Assembly: GCA_964503355.1 (NCBI GenBank)
Contig: CAZCZS010000046.1
Span: 1 to 13,166, forward strand
Reading direction: 5' to 3'
DNA: 13,166 nt
DNA from: Mesoaciditoga sp964503355
Lineage (GTDB): Bacteria > Thermotogota > Thermotogae > Mesoaciditogales > Mesoaciditogaceae
Under the pieces are notes generated by a model that saw nothing but the letters and a program-made list of their open reading frames with translations, was not told where the DNA came from and made no database searches. Shown here one piece after another: positions 7,370-13,166 of this stretch (the stretch's first letter is position 1; every line of letters starts with the position of its first letter). Made by a program: the position numbers and the translations under genes.

Positions 7370-8368
7370 TCACCAGCTTCTTTGAGAAGGTGAAAAAATC
7401 GGATGAGTTGTTAAAGGTATTGAGAAATAATTCGAATAATTCAAGGTTAAATATTGTACTCCACTTATGCCACCGTTCAAATCGGCACTTCCCAATGTTA
7501 CCGAAAGATCGCCATGAGAGAATTTCACACCGAAGGTTGGAACGCTGAGATTTGAATTCCAATTCATGAGAAGGCCTATCGAGTTTCTTCTGTTGAAATT
7601 GTATGTCAACAGAGAGTTGAAATCCTTAAGCGGGTAACCCACTTTGTTTGGATCGTTGAAATCGTACCAGATCTTCGCTGCATCTTGATTTGGTCTCCAC
7701 GCGTACTGAGCTGCGAAATTCAGAGCACCAAAATACGTTTTTCCACCGATTAAAACCGTTGGAATTCCAAATGAAATGTTCGATGGATCCAAATCGTAAG
7801 CCGCAGCTCCCCATAGAGATACATTTTTTAAAGAGAGGAAAAAATCACTGGACAGGGATATCTTGTTTCCCTTCGAAGCGTAAAGATAAACTTTGTAGTC
7901 GTTACCAAGTAAACCGCCGTAAGCGGCAAATTCGGAGTATTTCCAATCATAGCGTAGACCTAAATCGTAAGTGTAATTCTTAAAATCGACCTCTGCGCCG
8001 GTTACCGTATCGTAAAGACCGCCAACTCTCAACAGATACATCTGACGTGTTAACGTGTGACGTGATTTGAAACGTCCAACGTACGCACTCAAATCCCCAT
8101 TTCTGTAGGACATGTACCAATAAGTCGGTTGCATAATTTGAAAATTTCCAATTGAAAAAGTTTTATGAGTTCCCATAACGTAATCCTCGAAATTCAATCT
8201 GAAGGAGTTGGTCAAAGGTATCCTTAGATAAAGGATCGGCCACACGTTGTAACTTCCGTTTTGTAAATCCGTCGTGTAAAAAGTCAGAACGCTGAATTTC
8301 ATTCCCGACCCAAAAACGGCCAACGATAACAAAGCTAACGTCAAAAGCACGGTCACGTATTTCTTCAT
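7370..8368 (-). CDS. Putative outer-membrane beta-barrel protein
   Basis: I do not recognise a named family. The 332-residue protein starts with a Sec signal peptide (MKK, hydrophobic 4-19, possible cleavage near residues 20-22). The rest is a run of short alternating polar/hydrophobic strands rich in Tyr, Phe, Trp, Asn and Gly with Gly/Asn/Asp turns (for example SAYVGRF, YDLGLRYDW, LNFAAQYAW, IGLLMNWN, GVKFSHGDLSVTLG, QYLTLNYSNYF), the look of a 12-16-strand outer-membrane barrel. No cysteine-type lipobox and no internal membrane helix is present. The last ~15 residues (after NYF) do not look like a strand. ATG 8368 is served by AAGGAGG at 8379-8385, which lies within the last codons and stop of the nuclease gene, six bases away, so the two are coupled. 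Porin or channel function is inferred from shape only. Confidence 0.65.
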   Translation of the reverse strand: MKKYVTVLLTLALLSLAVFGSGMKFSVLTFYTTDLQNGSYNVWPILYLRIPLTNSFRLNFEDYVMGTHKTFSIGNFQIMQPTYWYMSYRNGDLSAYVGRFKSRHTLTRQMYLLRVGGLYDTVTGAEVDFKNYTYDLGLRYDWKYSEFAAYGGLLGNDYKVYLYASKGNKISLSSDFFLSLKNVSLWGAAAYDLDPSNISFGIPTVLIGGKTYFGALNFAAQYAWRPNQDAAKIWYDFNDPNKVGYPLKDFNSLLTYNFNRRNSIGLLMNWNSNLSVPTFGVKFSHGDLSVTLGSADLNGGISGVQYLTLNYSNYFSIPLTTHPIFSPSQRSW

Positions 8369-8374
8369 TTATTC

Positions 8375-9178
8375 TCATCCTCCTTGCAATATTTTGAATT
8401 CAAAGGGCGCATGAAGAAGCATCTCACCCTTGTTTTCCTTTTTCCAAACTTCACCGTACACTTCTATCCATTTATGAAGATAAAGCGTTTTCAACGGAGT
8501 TGCAAACTCTCCCAATTCAGGTGTTCTCACGGTTACGGAAAAATAAGTTGAGCTGAGTGTGATAGAATACGAAGTTTTTTTATAAGAAGATGGATGAAAT
8601 CGTACCCACGTGAGTTTCCCAAGATATTCAGAAAGTGACTTGTCAACAACCGACGCATCCACAGTTGGAGCGCTCGTGTAGCGTGAAAACAATCCCAGCC
8701 TATGCTGGTAGGCGTATCGATAATCTTTCCAAAATTCCATCGTGTGTTTGGAAGTATCGGTATAAGTTAAAGGCCACGCCAAACCGTGTTTGATAAGTTC
8801 AGAGTTGATCATAACACTGCTGGCAGCGTTTTTTACGTAAACGTAAGCCAACAACCGATGGTAACGATCGTAAAGATCCTTATCGAATTCAAGTTCGACA
8901 ACGTTTTGAGCGTTGGAAATCAACTTTTTGTTGAATTCGTACGCTTGTTCGCCGTATTCACCTATCGGCTTGTCACTGCCAGAATGTGTCTCTGGCGTGT
9001 CTATTCCTATGTACCTCACGCTGGTTTCTTCACCGTTGTACAGGATCTTTATCGTGTCTCCATCTATGACCTTCAACACTTTATAACGATGAGCGGAAAT
9101 TACTCTTGTACACGAAGAAAGCGCTACTACAAGTATTAACGCCACGATGATGAATGAAAAAAGCTTCATCTTTTTCAT
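8375..9178 (-). CDS. Staphylococcal-nuclease-like lipoprotein with C-terminal OB-like domain
   Basis: This is a secreted, lipid-anchored Ca2+-dependent nuclease of the SNase (thermonuclease) family, cleaving DNA and/or RNA outside the cytoplasm. The signal peptide ends in the lipobox ALSSC (Cys23). The nuclease domain (about 30-166) keeps every key residue: Asp41, Arg55, Asp60 and Glu63, the equivalents of SNase Asp21, Arg35, Asp40 and Glu43 at a constant offset of 20; Arg108 in DRYHRLLAYVY corresponds to Arg87. After a linker, residues 186-265 form an unassigned beta-rich domain (TWVRFHP, FSVTVRT, WIEVYGEVW, FEFKIL) whose strand order suggests an OB fold. This makes the protein about 100 residues longer than a plain SNase. 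ATG 9178 has no strong ribosome site; ATG 9169 (Met4) is an alternative. The next gene downstream, the barrel protein, is coupled to it. Confidence 0.92.
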   Translation of the reverse strand: MKKMKLFSFIIVALILVVALSSCTRVISAHRYKVLKVIDGDTIKILYNGEETSVRYIGIDTPETHSGSDKPIGEYGEQAYEFNKKLISNAQNVVELEFDKDLYDRYHRLLAYVYVKNAASSVMINSELIKHGLAWPLTYTDTSKHTMEFWKDYRYAYQHRLGLFSRYTSAPTVDASVVDKSLSEYLGKLTWVRFHPSSYKKTSYSITLSSTYFSVTVRTPELGEFATPLKTLYLHKWIEVYGEVWKKENKGEMLLHAPFEFKILQGG

Positions 9179-9221
9179 CGTCTCACACTTTCTTTTTGTA
9201 GTTCAAAAAACGTGCAAAAAG

Positions 9222-9250
9222 AAAAAGGGAGAGCGCTCTCCCCCTTTTTT
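9222..9250 (-). terminator. Intrinsic terminator after the OB-fold lipoprotein gene
   Basis: Read on the minus strand, GGGAGA and TCTCCC pair around a GCGC loop, followed by TTTTTCTTTTT. It starts about 10 bases past the stop of the OB-fold lipoprotein gene (9261). The A run on its other side (Ts on the + strand) makes it roughly symmetrical. Any nuclease transcript must start downstream of it or read through it. Confidence 0.88.
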
Positions 9251-9260
9251 ATAAGTATCA

Positions 9261-9905
9261 TCATTTCAATATATCATTTTCGTCTCTAAGGAAGAGCTTG
9301 TACGCTCCGTAGTTGTATTTCACGTAACCTTGAACGGAAACCACATCGTTTGTAGCTAAAGAGGTAAGCCATTTTCTCACGTTGGCATCGTAAGAGTTGA
9401 TGGTTATCTCAGCGTTACCGTTTGAAAGCACCACGTTGTAATACTTATCTGCCGCCTTTTTCACTGGAAGGTTCACGGCTTTCATGAGCATCCAATCGTC
9501 ACTCGTGCTCAAGGAGGTGTCGGTGGCTATCAAAGTCGCTTTTATCGTTGACGTGCCGATCTTCGTAACATCCGAAGTGGAAGCCGGAACTATCTCCCAA
9601 TTTCCTTTATACTCTTCGATCTTTCCAAATACCTTTAATTTATCGCCATTTTCGTAAATCTTGGAGAAGTTCGAAGATTTCAGGTAAACTTCTATAGCTG
9701 CTGTATCATCTTCTATCAATATGGAGTCTCCGTAGGCGTACGTTACCACCCCTGTAATGGTTGCGTTCACTGTTGAAGTTGCAGCAGCGTTTATCGCCTC
9801 TCTAATCGTCATAATATTGGTTTTAGGTTTCACCATCATACAAGAACTCAACACCACAGCCAACGCTACCGTTACCAACGCTACCAACAAAAATCTCCTT
9901 GACAT
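9261..9905 (-). CDS. Lipoprotein with two OB-fold-like domains (YhcR N-terminal type)
   Basis: The protein is exported and lipid-anchored: a basic start, a hydrophobic stretch and the lipobox VLSSC (Cys22 from this start). Two OB-like units follow. The first (about 33-115) reads TIREAINAA, VNATITGVVTYAYGDSILIED, AAIEVYL, GDKLKVFGKIEEYKGNWEIVP, the pattern of the OB domain found in secreted nucleases such as Bacillus YhcR and in related lipoproteins. The second (about 140-213) repeats it in looser form (NVVLSNGNAEITI, NDVVSVQGYVKYNYGAYKLFL). OB folds bind nucleic acid or oligosaccharide; no catalytic motif is seen, so a binding role is inferred. AAGGGGG at 9913-9919 is one base from ATG 9911 but seven from in-frame ATG 9905, which is preferred. 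It has its own promoter and terminator and lies next to the nuclease lipoprotein. Confidence 0.8.
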   Translation of the reverse strand: MSRRFLLVALVTVALAVVLSSCMMVKPKTNIMTIREAINAAATSTVNATITGVVTYAYGDSILIEDDTAAIEVYLKSSNFSKIYENGDKLKVFGKIEEYKGNWEIVPASTSDVTKIGTSTIKATLIATDTSLSTSDDWMLMKAVNLPVKKAADKYYNVVLSNGNAEITINSYDANVRKWLTSLATNDVVSVQGYVKYNYGAYKLFLRDENDILK

Positions 9906-9944
9906 GTTCATTCCCCCTTCTTTTGATTATGAAGCCAGGAAAAA

Positions 9945-9973
9945 ATTATATCACCAATTCACTTCTACATCAA
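9945..9973 (-). promoter_or_regulatory. Promoter of the OB-fold lipoprotein gene
   Basis: On the minus strand: TTGATG (-35), a 17-base spacer ending in TGa, and a perfect TATAAT (-10, positions 9950-9945). Transcription should start near 9938 and leave a leader of about 30 bases before the ATG at 9905. This is the best sigma-70-type promoter in the window. Confidence 0.8.
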
Positions 9974-10016
9974 AACATTTCTTCCTTCAATTTAGAAGGC
10001 ATCTGTGAGCGTGCTT

Positions 10017-10613
10017 TCATTTTTTCACGAATTCAAAAGAGAATTTGTAGAACTTCTCCTTTCCATTTTCCAATATAGGAAGACTAAAGCTCATCTTTTC
10101 GTTTTCTTTTGCCAAAAGAGTAACCACCCACATGGGGATGTTGTTGACCACAACGTGCCTTTGACTTCCCTTGGCCACTATGGATACTTCACGCTTTTGA
10201 GAGGATTTTATCCTCAACATGTTAGGAGTGGGAGAAAACTCTTTATATCCACTCATGAGCTCCGTTGTTATCTTTCTGCCGTGGGAGTTGATAAAGTAAG
10301 CATCTTCAAGCGGAATGAATACCTCGTTTGTTGATTCGTTTTTGAAAATCAACTTCACTCCCACTATTCCCCTTTCACCGCTCGTCTTGTAAAAGTAATC
10401 CACCGCCGTTATGGCTTCGAGCTTCACAGATAGATCACCTATCTTATAGGTGTTATCCGTGCCTTCAAGTGATGGAGATGTCGAATAGATGATCCATTTC
10501 CCGTTTACGTTTGAGTTCGACATCTTCGCGCTCACGTACATCGAGATGCCTATAACGGTTGCGCTGATGAGCGCTACGACGATAACAAGGGTTAACAGCT
10601 CTTCGCTATCCAT
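10017..10613 (-). CDS. Membrane-anchored protein with predicted Ig-like (DUF4352-like) domain
   Basis: Hypothetical protein of 198 residues. One membrane helix (about 6-27, LLTLVIVVALISATVIGISMYV) anchors it with an acidic N-terminus inside, and the rest faces the periplasm. The core (about 60-190) is a beta-sandwich-like run: LSVKLEAITAVDYFY, GIVGVKLIFKNES, VFIPLEDAYFINSHGRKI, REVSIVAKG, KFYKFSFEFV. The motif of a strand ending in N-x-S followed by an L-x-D-A/F-x-N-S-x-G turn resembles DUF4352-type extracellular Ig-like domains of Gram-positive bacteria. The match is by pattern only and no enzyme motif is visible. ATG 10613 has GGAGG seven bases upstream (forward 10621-10625), a strong ribosome site. 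Only a weak hairpin (CCTTC/GAAGG near 9990-10005) lies downstream before the next promoter. Confidence 0.7.
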   Translation of the reverse strand: MDSEELLTLVIVVALISATVIGISMYVSAKMSNSNVNGKWIIYSTSPSLEGTDNTYKIGDLSVKLEAITAVDYFYKTSGERGIVGVKLIFKNESTNEVFIPLEDAYFINSHGRKITTELMSGYKEFSPTPNMLRIKSSQKREVSIVAKGSQRHVVVNNIPMWVVTLLAKENEKMSFSLPILENGKEKFYKFSFEFVKK

Positions 10614-10647
10614 GGTATCACCTCCGTTTTAACATAAAGTTGTTTTA

Positions 10648-10653
10648 ATTATA
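10648..10653 (-). promoter_or_regulatory. Candidate -10 element for the Ig-like membrane protein gene
   Basis: A perfect TATAAT on the minus strand, 34 bases upstream of the ATG at 10613, in the AT-rich gap between the divergent genes. The -35 at 17 bases (TTACCT) is weak. The gap must also hold the start of the + strand pair, but I find no convincing promoter for it. Confidence 0.4.
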
Positions 10654-10740
10654 ACTCAATTTGCATATAAAGGTAATATTATTTTGTCGTAAAATGGTTA
10701 GAATTCCCTTTTTAAGAGAAAGCCAAAGGATGTGAGGTAA

Positions 10741-10923
10741 ATGAAAGGAAATGTGGCCATTGTGCTGGTTGGAGTTATCATGATCATCGTTGAGATCGTG
10801 ATCATGGTGAATTACATGAATTTCAAGAATCCTCAGATCGGATCAATGATAATTCTTCAATTCATGATCCTCACGGGGATTGGTGGAGCTCTCGTTTCGT
10901 GGGGAATAAAACGCAGAAAGTAG
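10741..10923 (+). CDS. Small two-helix membrane protein
   Basis: Hypothetical protein of 60 residues. It has two hydrophobic helices (about 5-26 and 36-54) separated by a short loop (NYMNFKNPQIGS), and a basic tail KRRK that should sit in the cytoplasm by the positive-inside rule, as should the MK start. A ribosome site is present as AAAGGA at 10725-10730 and GAGG at 10734-10737 before ATG 10741. It lies 41 bases upstream of bglA on the same strand, so the two are probably one transcript. No family is recognised. That it is a real gene rests on the ribosome site, the membrane-protein composition and its fit in the gap. Confidence 0.65.
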   Translation: MKGNVAIVLVGVIMIIVEIVIMVNYMNFKNPQIGSMIILQFMILTGIGGALVSWGIKRRK

Positions 10924-10964
10924 AATTTGAAATTCTGCAAAAGTGAATGAAAGGAGGAATTTTG

Positions 10965-12299
10965 ATGGAAAAGATGGCATTTCCACAGGGATTCAAATGG
11001 GGCGTGGCAACCGCTGCGTATCAAGTGGAAGGTTTTCCTCTCAGCGATGGAGCTGGTCCTTCCATTTGGCATAGATTTTCACACACGTTCGGCACGACAC
11101 GCAACGGTGATACGGGAGACGTGGCGTGCGATCACTATCACAAATACAAAGAAGATGTATCCATTATGAGAAAATTGGGCATCAAAGCTTACAGGTTTTC
11201 AATCGCGTGGCCGCGGATATTTCCAAATGGAAAAGGAAAACTCAACCTCAAAGGCATGGATTTTTACGATCGTCTTGTGGACGAACTGATGACTTCGAAT
11301 ATAGAGCCTTTCGTGACACTTTATCATTGGGATTTGCCCGCACATCTTCAAGATGAAGGTGGATGGACCAATGAAGACGTGGCGAACTGGTTTGCGGATT
11401 ATGCGGATTTTGTCTTTCAAAAATTGGGTGATAGGGTTAAACATTGGATCACTCTAAACGAACCATGGGTGACGGCGTTTATCGGGCACATGTTCGGAAT
11501 TCATGCGCCGGGAATGAAGGATACTTACGCTGCCCTTAAAGTCGTACACAATCAGTTAAGGGCGCATTCAAAAGCGGTCAAGGCTTTCAGAGATGAAAAT
11601 TTGAGTGGAAAGATAGGTATAACCCTGTCCAACCATTCCCAAACACCGGCTTCCCAAAACGAAAATGACGTCATGGCCGCCGAAGTGGCTCACGAATGGA
11701 CTAATTATCCTCTCTTTTTAAATCCGATCTTCAAAGGCGAGTATCCTGAGCATTTTTACAACGCTGCGAGAGAGTATTTCCCAAGAGGTTATGAAAAGGA
11801 CATGGACGATATAAACGTTCCAATAGATTTTGTTGGGATAAATTACTACTCGGGAAATTTGGTTAAAGCGGACGAAAGGGCCGTTTTTGGAGTTAAAAAC
11901 GTTGAAAGAGGTGTGGAAAAAACGGATATGGGTTGGGAAATATACCCTCAGGGTTTGTATGAAATTCTTACCGGAGTGCAAAACACCTACCATCCAAACG
12001 AGATATTCATTACCGAAAACGGTGCGGCGTTTAAAGACAAGCTCGAGGATGGAAAAGTTCACGATGAAAAGAGGATCAACTACCTCAAATCGCATTTTGA
12101 ACAGGCGCACCGTGCTCTTGAGAATGGAGTGAATTTGAAAGGCTACTTCGTCTGGTCTTTGATGGATAATTTCGAATGGGCTGAGGGATATTCGAAAAGG
12201 TTTGGCATAGTGTACGTTGATTACAAAACTCAAAAAAGGGTGATCAAAGACAGTGGATATTGGTATTCAGAAGTGATTTCAAAGAATTCCATATCTTGA
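10965..12299 (+). CDS. bglA: GH1 beta-glucosidase / beta-glycosidase
   Basis: This is a cytoplasmic glycoside hydrolase of family 1, a retaining enzyme that frees glucose (often also galactose or fucose) from the non-reducing end of beta-linked disaccharides and oligosaccharides. It has 444 residues, standard for bacterial BglA. The GH1 N-terminal signature is present (FPQGFKWGVATAAYQVEG). TLNEPW gives the acid/base Glu166, ITENG the nucleophile Glu351, and SLMDNFEWAEGYSKRFG the sugar-binding end. Residues 166 and 351 are the positions I recall for Thermotoga maritima BglA. No signal peptide is seen. AAGGAGG at 10951-10957 lies seven bases before ATG 10965; the upstream in-frame ATG at 10947 sits before that site and is rejected. 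No sugar transporter or regulator is adjacent, so the uptake partner lies elsewhere. The gene converges on the MBL-fold gene with three bases between stops. Confidence 0.96.
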   Translation: MEKMAFPQGFKWGVATAAYQVEGFPLSDGAGPSIWHRFSHTFGTTRNGDTGDVACDHYHKYKEDVSIMRKLGIKAYRFSIAWPRIFPNGKGKLNLKGMDFYDRLVDELMTSNIEPFVTLYHWDLPAHLQDEGGWTNEDVANWFADYADFVFQKLGDRVKHWITLNEPWVTAFIGHMFGIHAPGMKDTYAALKVVHNQLRAHSKAVKAFRDENLSGKIGITLSNHSQTPASQNENDVMAAEVAHEWTNYPLFLNPIFKGEYPEHFYNAAREYFPRGYEKDMDDINVPIDFVGINYYSGNLVKADERAVFGVKNVERGVEKTDMGWEIYPQGLYEILTGVQNTYHPNEIFITENGAAFKDKLEDGKVHDEKRINYLKSHFEQAHRALENGVNLKGYFVWSLMDNFEWAEGYSKRFGIVYVDYKTQKRVIKDSGYWYSEVISKNSIS

Positions 12300-12302
12300 A
12301 AT

Positions 12303-13052
12303 TCAAATTTTTATCGTATCGCCAGCGTGCAAGATCAGGCATCTATCCTCCAGCTTCTCTTTAAAAATTTCGGTGGCTTTGTCGCCCGTGCAATGAAGAG
12401 GGATGACTTTTACATCGTATTCTTGAAAAACCTTCAACACCTCATTTATCCTTTCCAGCGGGGAATCTTTCAGGTGAAATCCCCCGATCACAACGGAGAT
12501 TTTTTCCAATTTAGAAGCGCTTTTCAAGATGTTGTCTATTCCTCTGTGAGCACAACCGGTTATCAAAACGCCATCTTTACACAAATTCACCTCATCTTCG
12601 AAGAGATCGTGTTTCCCTTCAACCATGAAGTGGGGATCCACGCTTTTTTCCTCGCAAGGAACATCGTTTATGACCAAGAAATTGTCGATTTTCACGTTGC
12701 CACTGACGAAATGGACTCGAACTTTTCCTTTCACTTCATTCCAATCGTACGGGATACCGCTGAATCTTTTTCCGCTGTATTTTGGAATGAGCGCCTTTTC
12801 ATGGAGGTAAAGATCCACCGTTGACATTTCATTTAGCATGTAGATCAATCCTCCAATGTGATCGTAGTGACCGTGGCTGATGAATACCCTTTTAACTTTT
12901 GAAAGATCGACGTTCAATTTCCGCGCGTTTTTCAAAGCGACATCGCTTGTTCCCGTATCGAAAAGCGTCTCGCCGTCTATCAAAAGAGATAAACCGTGTT
13001 CCGAGAAAAATCCGGCCTTGGCGGTATCGTTGCACAAGATCGTGATTTCCAT
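12303..13052 (-). CDS. Metallo-beta-lactamase-fold hydrolase, COG1237 type
   Basis: This is a cytoplasmic metal-dependent hydrolase of 249 residues. The metal-binding signature HGHYDHIGG (His60, His62, Asp64, His65) is intact, with LFDTGTS before it, and TGCAHRGIDNIL, GGFHL and the late HCTGDKA (His in place of the usual last ligand region) after it. This order, with GCAHRG and HCTG, is that of the family annotated as 7,8-dihydropterin-6-yl-methyl-4-(beta-D-ribofuranosyl)aminobenzene 5'-phosphate synthase-like (COG1237). In bacteria the true substrate of these proteins is mostly unknown, so the archaeal name should not be taken as function. ATG 13052 is set by GGAGG seven bases upstream (forward 13060-13064). 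The gene is convergent with bglA with a three-base gap and shows no link to beta-glucoside use. Confidence 0.88.
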   Translation of the reverse strand: MEITILCNDTAKAGFFSEHGLSLLIDGETLFDTGTSDVALKNARKLNVDLSKVKRVFISHGHYDHIGGLIYMLNEMSTVDLYLHEKALIPKYSGKRFSGIPYDWNEVKGKVRVHFVSGNVKIDNFLVINDVPCEEKSVDPHFMVEGKHDLFEDEVNLCKDGVLITGCAHRGIDNILKSASKLEKISVVIGGFHLKDSPLERINEVLKVFQEYDVKVIPLHCTGDKATEIFKEKLEDRCLILHAGDTIKI

Positions 13053-13166
13053 TTCCCCACCTCCTAACTGAACTACTGCTATTTTACATCGTTTTTATCC
13101 CCACAATTACCAACTCACGTTGTGCGTCAACTTTACAAGCCAATGGCATTTATCAAATAAACATCG

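Noticed and set aside
9179..9221. Promoter for the nuclease gene in the gap before it
   Set aside because: TTGCAC and TTGAAC are present on the minus strand, but no -10-like hexamer lies at a proper distance, so none is called; read-through from the OB-fold lipoprotein gene remains possible.
9985..10010. Hairpin CCTTC/GAAGG after the Ig-like membrane protein gene
   Set aside because: The stem is only five bases and no T run follows directly, so it is too weak to list as a terminator.
10779..10806. Inverted repeat CATGATCA/TGATCATG inside the small membrane protein gene
   Set aside because: It falls on repeated Ile/Met/Val codons (ATC, ATG, GTG) of a hydrophobic helix and is explained by codon use.
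11718..12233. 171-codon open frame antisense to bglA
   Set aside because: It lies wholly opposite a well-supported GH1 gene, lacks a ribosome site and has no recognisable motif.
12327..12824. 165-codon + strand open frame opposite the MBL-fold gene
   Set aside because: It is the antisense of a gene with intact catalytic motifs and a strong ribosome site; its protein is Phe/His-rich shadow sequence.
13053..13166. Possible 3' end of another minus-strand gene at the right edge (frame open from the edge to TAA at 13107-13109)
   Set aside because: Only about 19 codons are open, another frame is also open for 10, and nothing in the peptide is recognisable. A clear promoter for the MBL-fold gene was not found here either.

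Overview
The window looks like a stretch of chromosome from a thermophilic or moderately thermophilic, double-membraned bacterium, most likely a member of the Thermotogota. This is an inference from four things. The GH1 beta-glucosidase has its two catalytic glutamates at residues 166 and 351, the numbering I recall for Thermotoga maritima BglA. Genes carry strong GGAGG-type ribosome binding sites and often start with TTG. Several proteins are predicted for an outer membrane or periplasm (lipoproteins, a beta-barrel-like protein, a TonB-like protein). The composition is moderately AT-rich, with Lys/Glu-rich proteins. I cannot name the genus. I see no rRNA, tRNA, CRISPR array, insertion sequence or phage gene.

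Layout, left to right. Positions 3-3507 run on the + strand: the 3' end of an endonuclease/exonuclease/phosphatase-family gene, a cation diffusion facilitator (CDF) transporter whose metal-site motifs suggest manganese export, then a tight exbB-exbD-tonB-like operon. An HD-domain phosphohydrolase (3514-4953, -) converges on the tonB-like gene and is divergent from a second + strand pair, a sodium/calcium-type antiporter and a cytoplasmic transglutaminase-like protein (5024-7336). A perfect hairpin at 7335-7361 closes that pair and can also serve the minus-strand genes on its right.

From 10613 back to 7370 everything is on the - strand: a membrane-anchored protein with an Ig-like fold, a lipoprotein with two OB-fold-like domains (own promoter and terminator), a staphylococcal-nuclease-type lipoprotein with all catalytic residues, and a beta-barrel-like outer membrane protein translationally coupled to the nuclease. 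At the right, a 60-residue membrane protein and the beta-glucosidase bglA are on the + strand and converge, with a 3-base gap, on a metallo-beta-lactamase-fold hydrolase.

Three functional themes can be read. The first is energised outer-membrane transport (ExbB-ExbD-TonB), for which no receptor is visible. The second is cation handling (CDF exporter, Na+/Ca2+ antiporter). The third is a surface nucleic-acid-processing module at 7370-9905: a secreted nuclease, an OB-fold lipoprotein and an outer-membrane protein side by side. The third is the best candidate for something undescribed, because it resembles the OB-fold plus nuclease layout of the Bacillus exonuclease YhcR split into separate lipoproteins.
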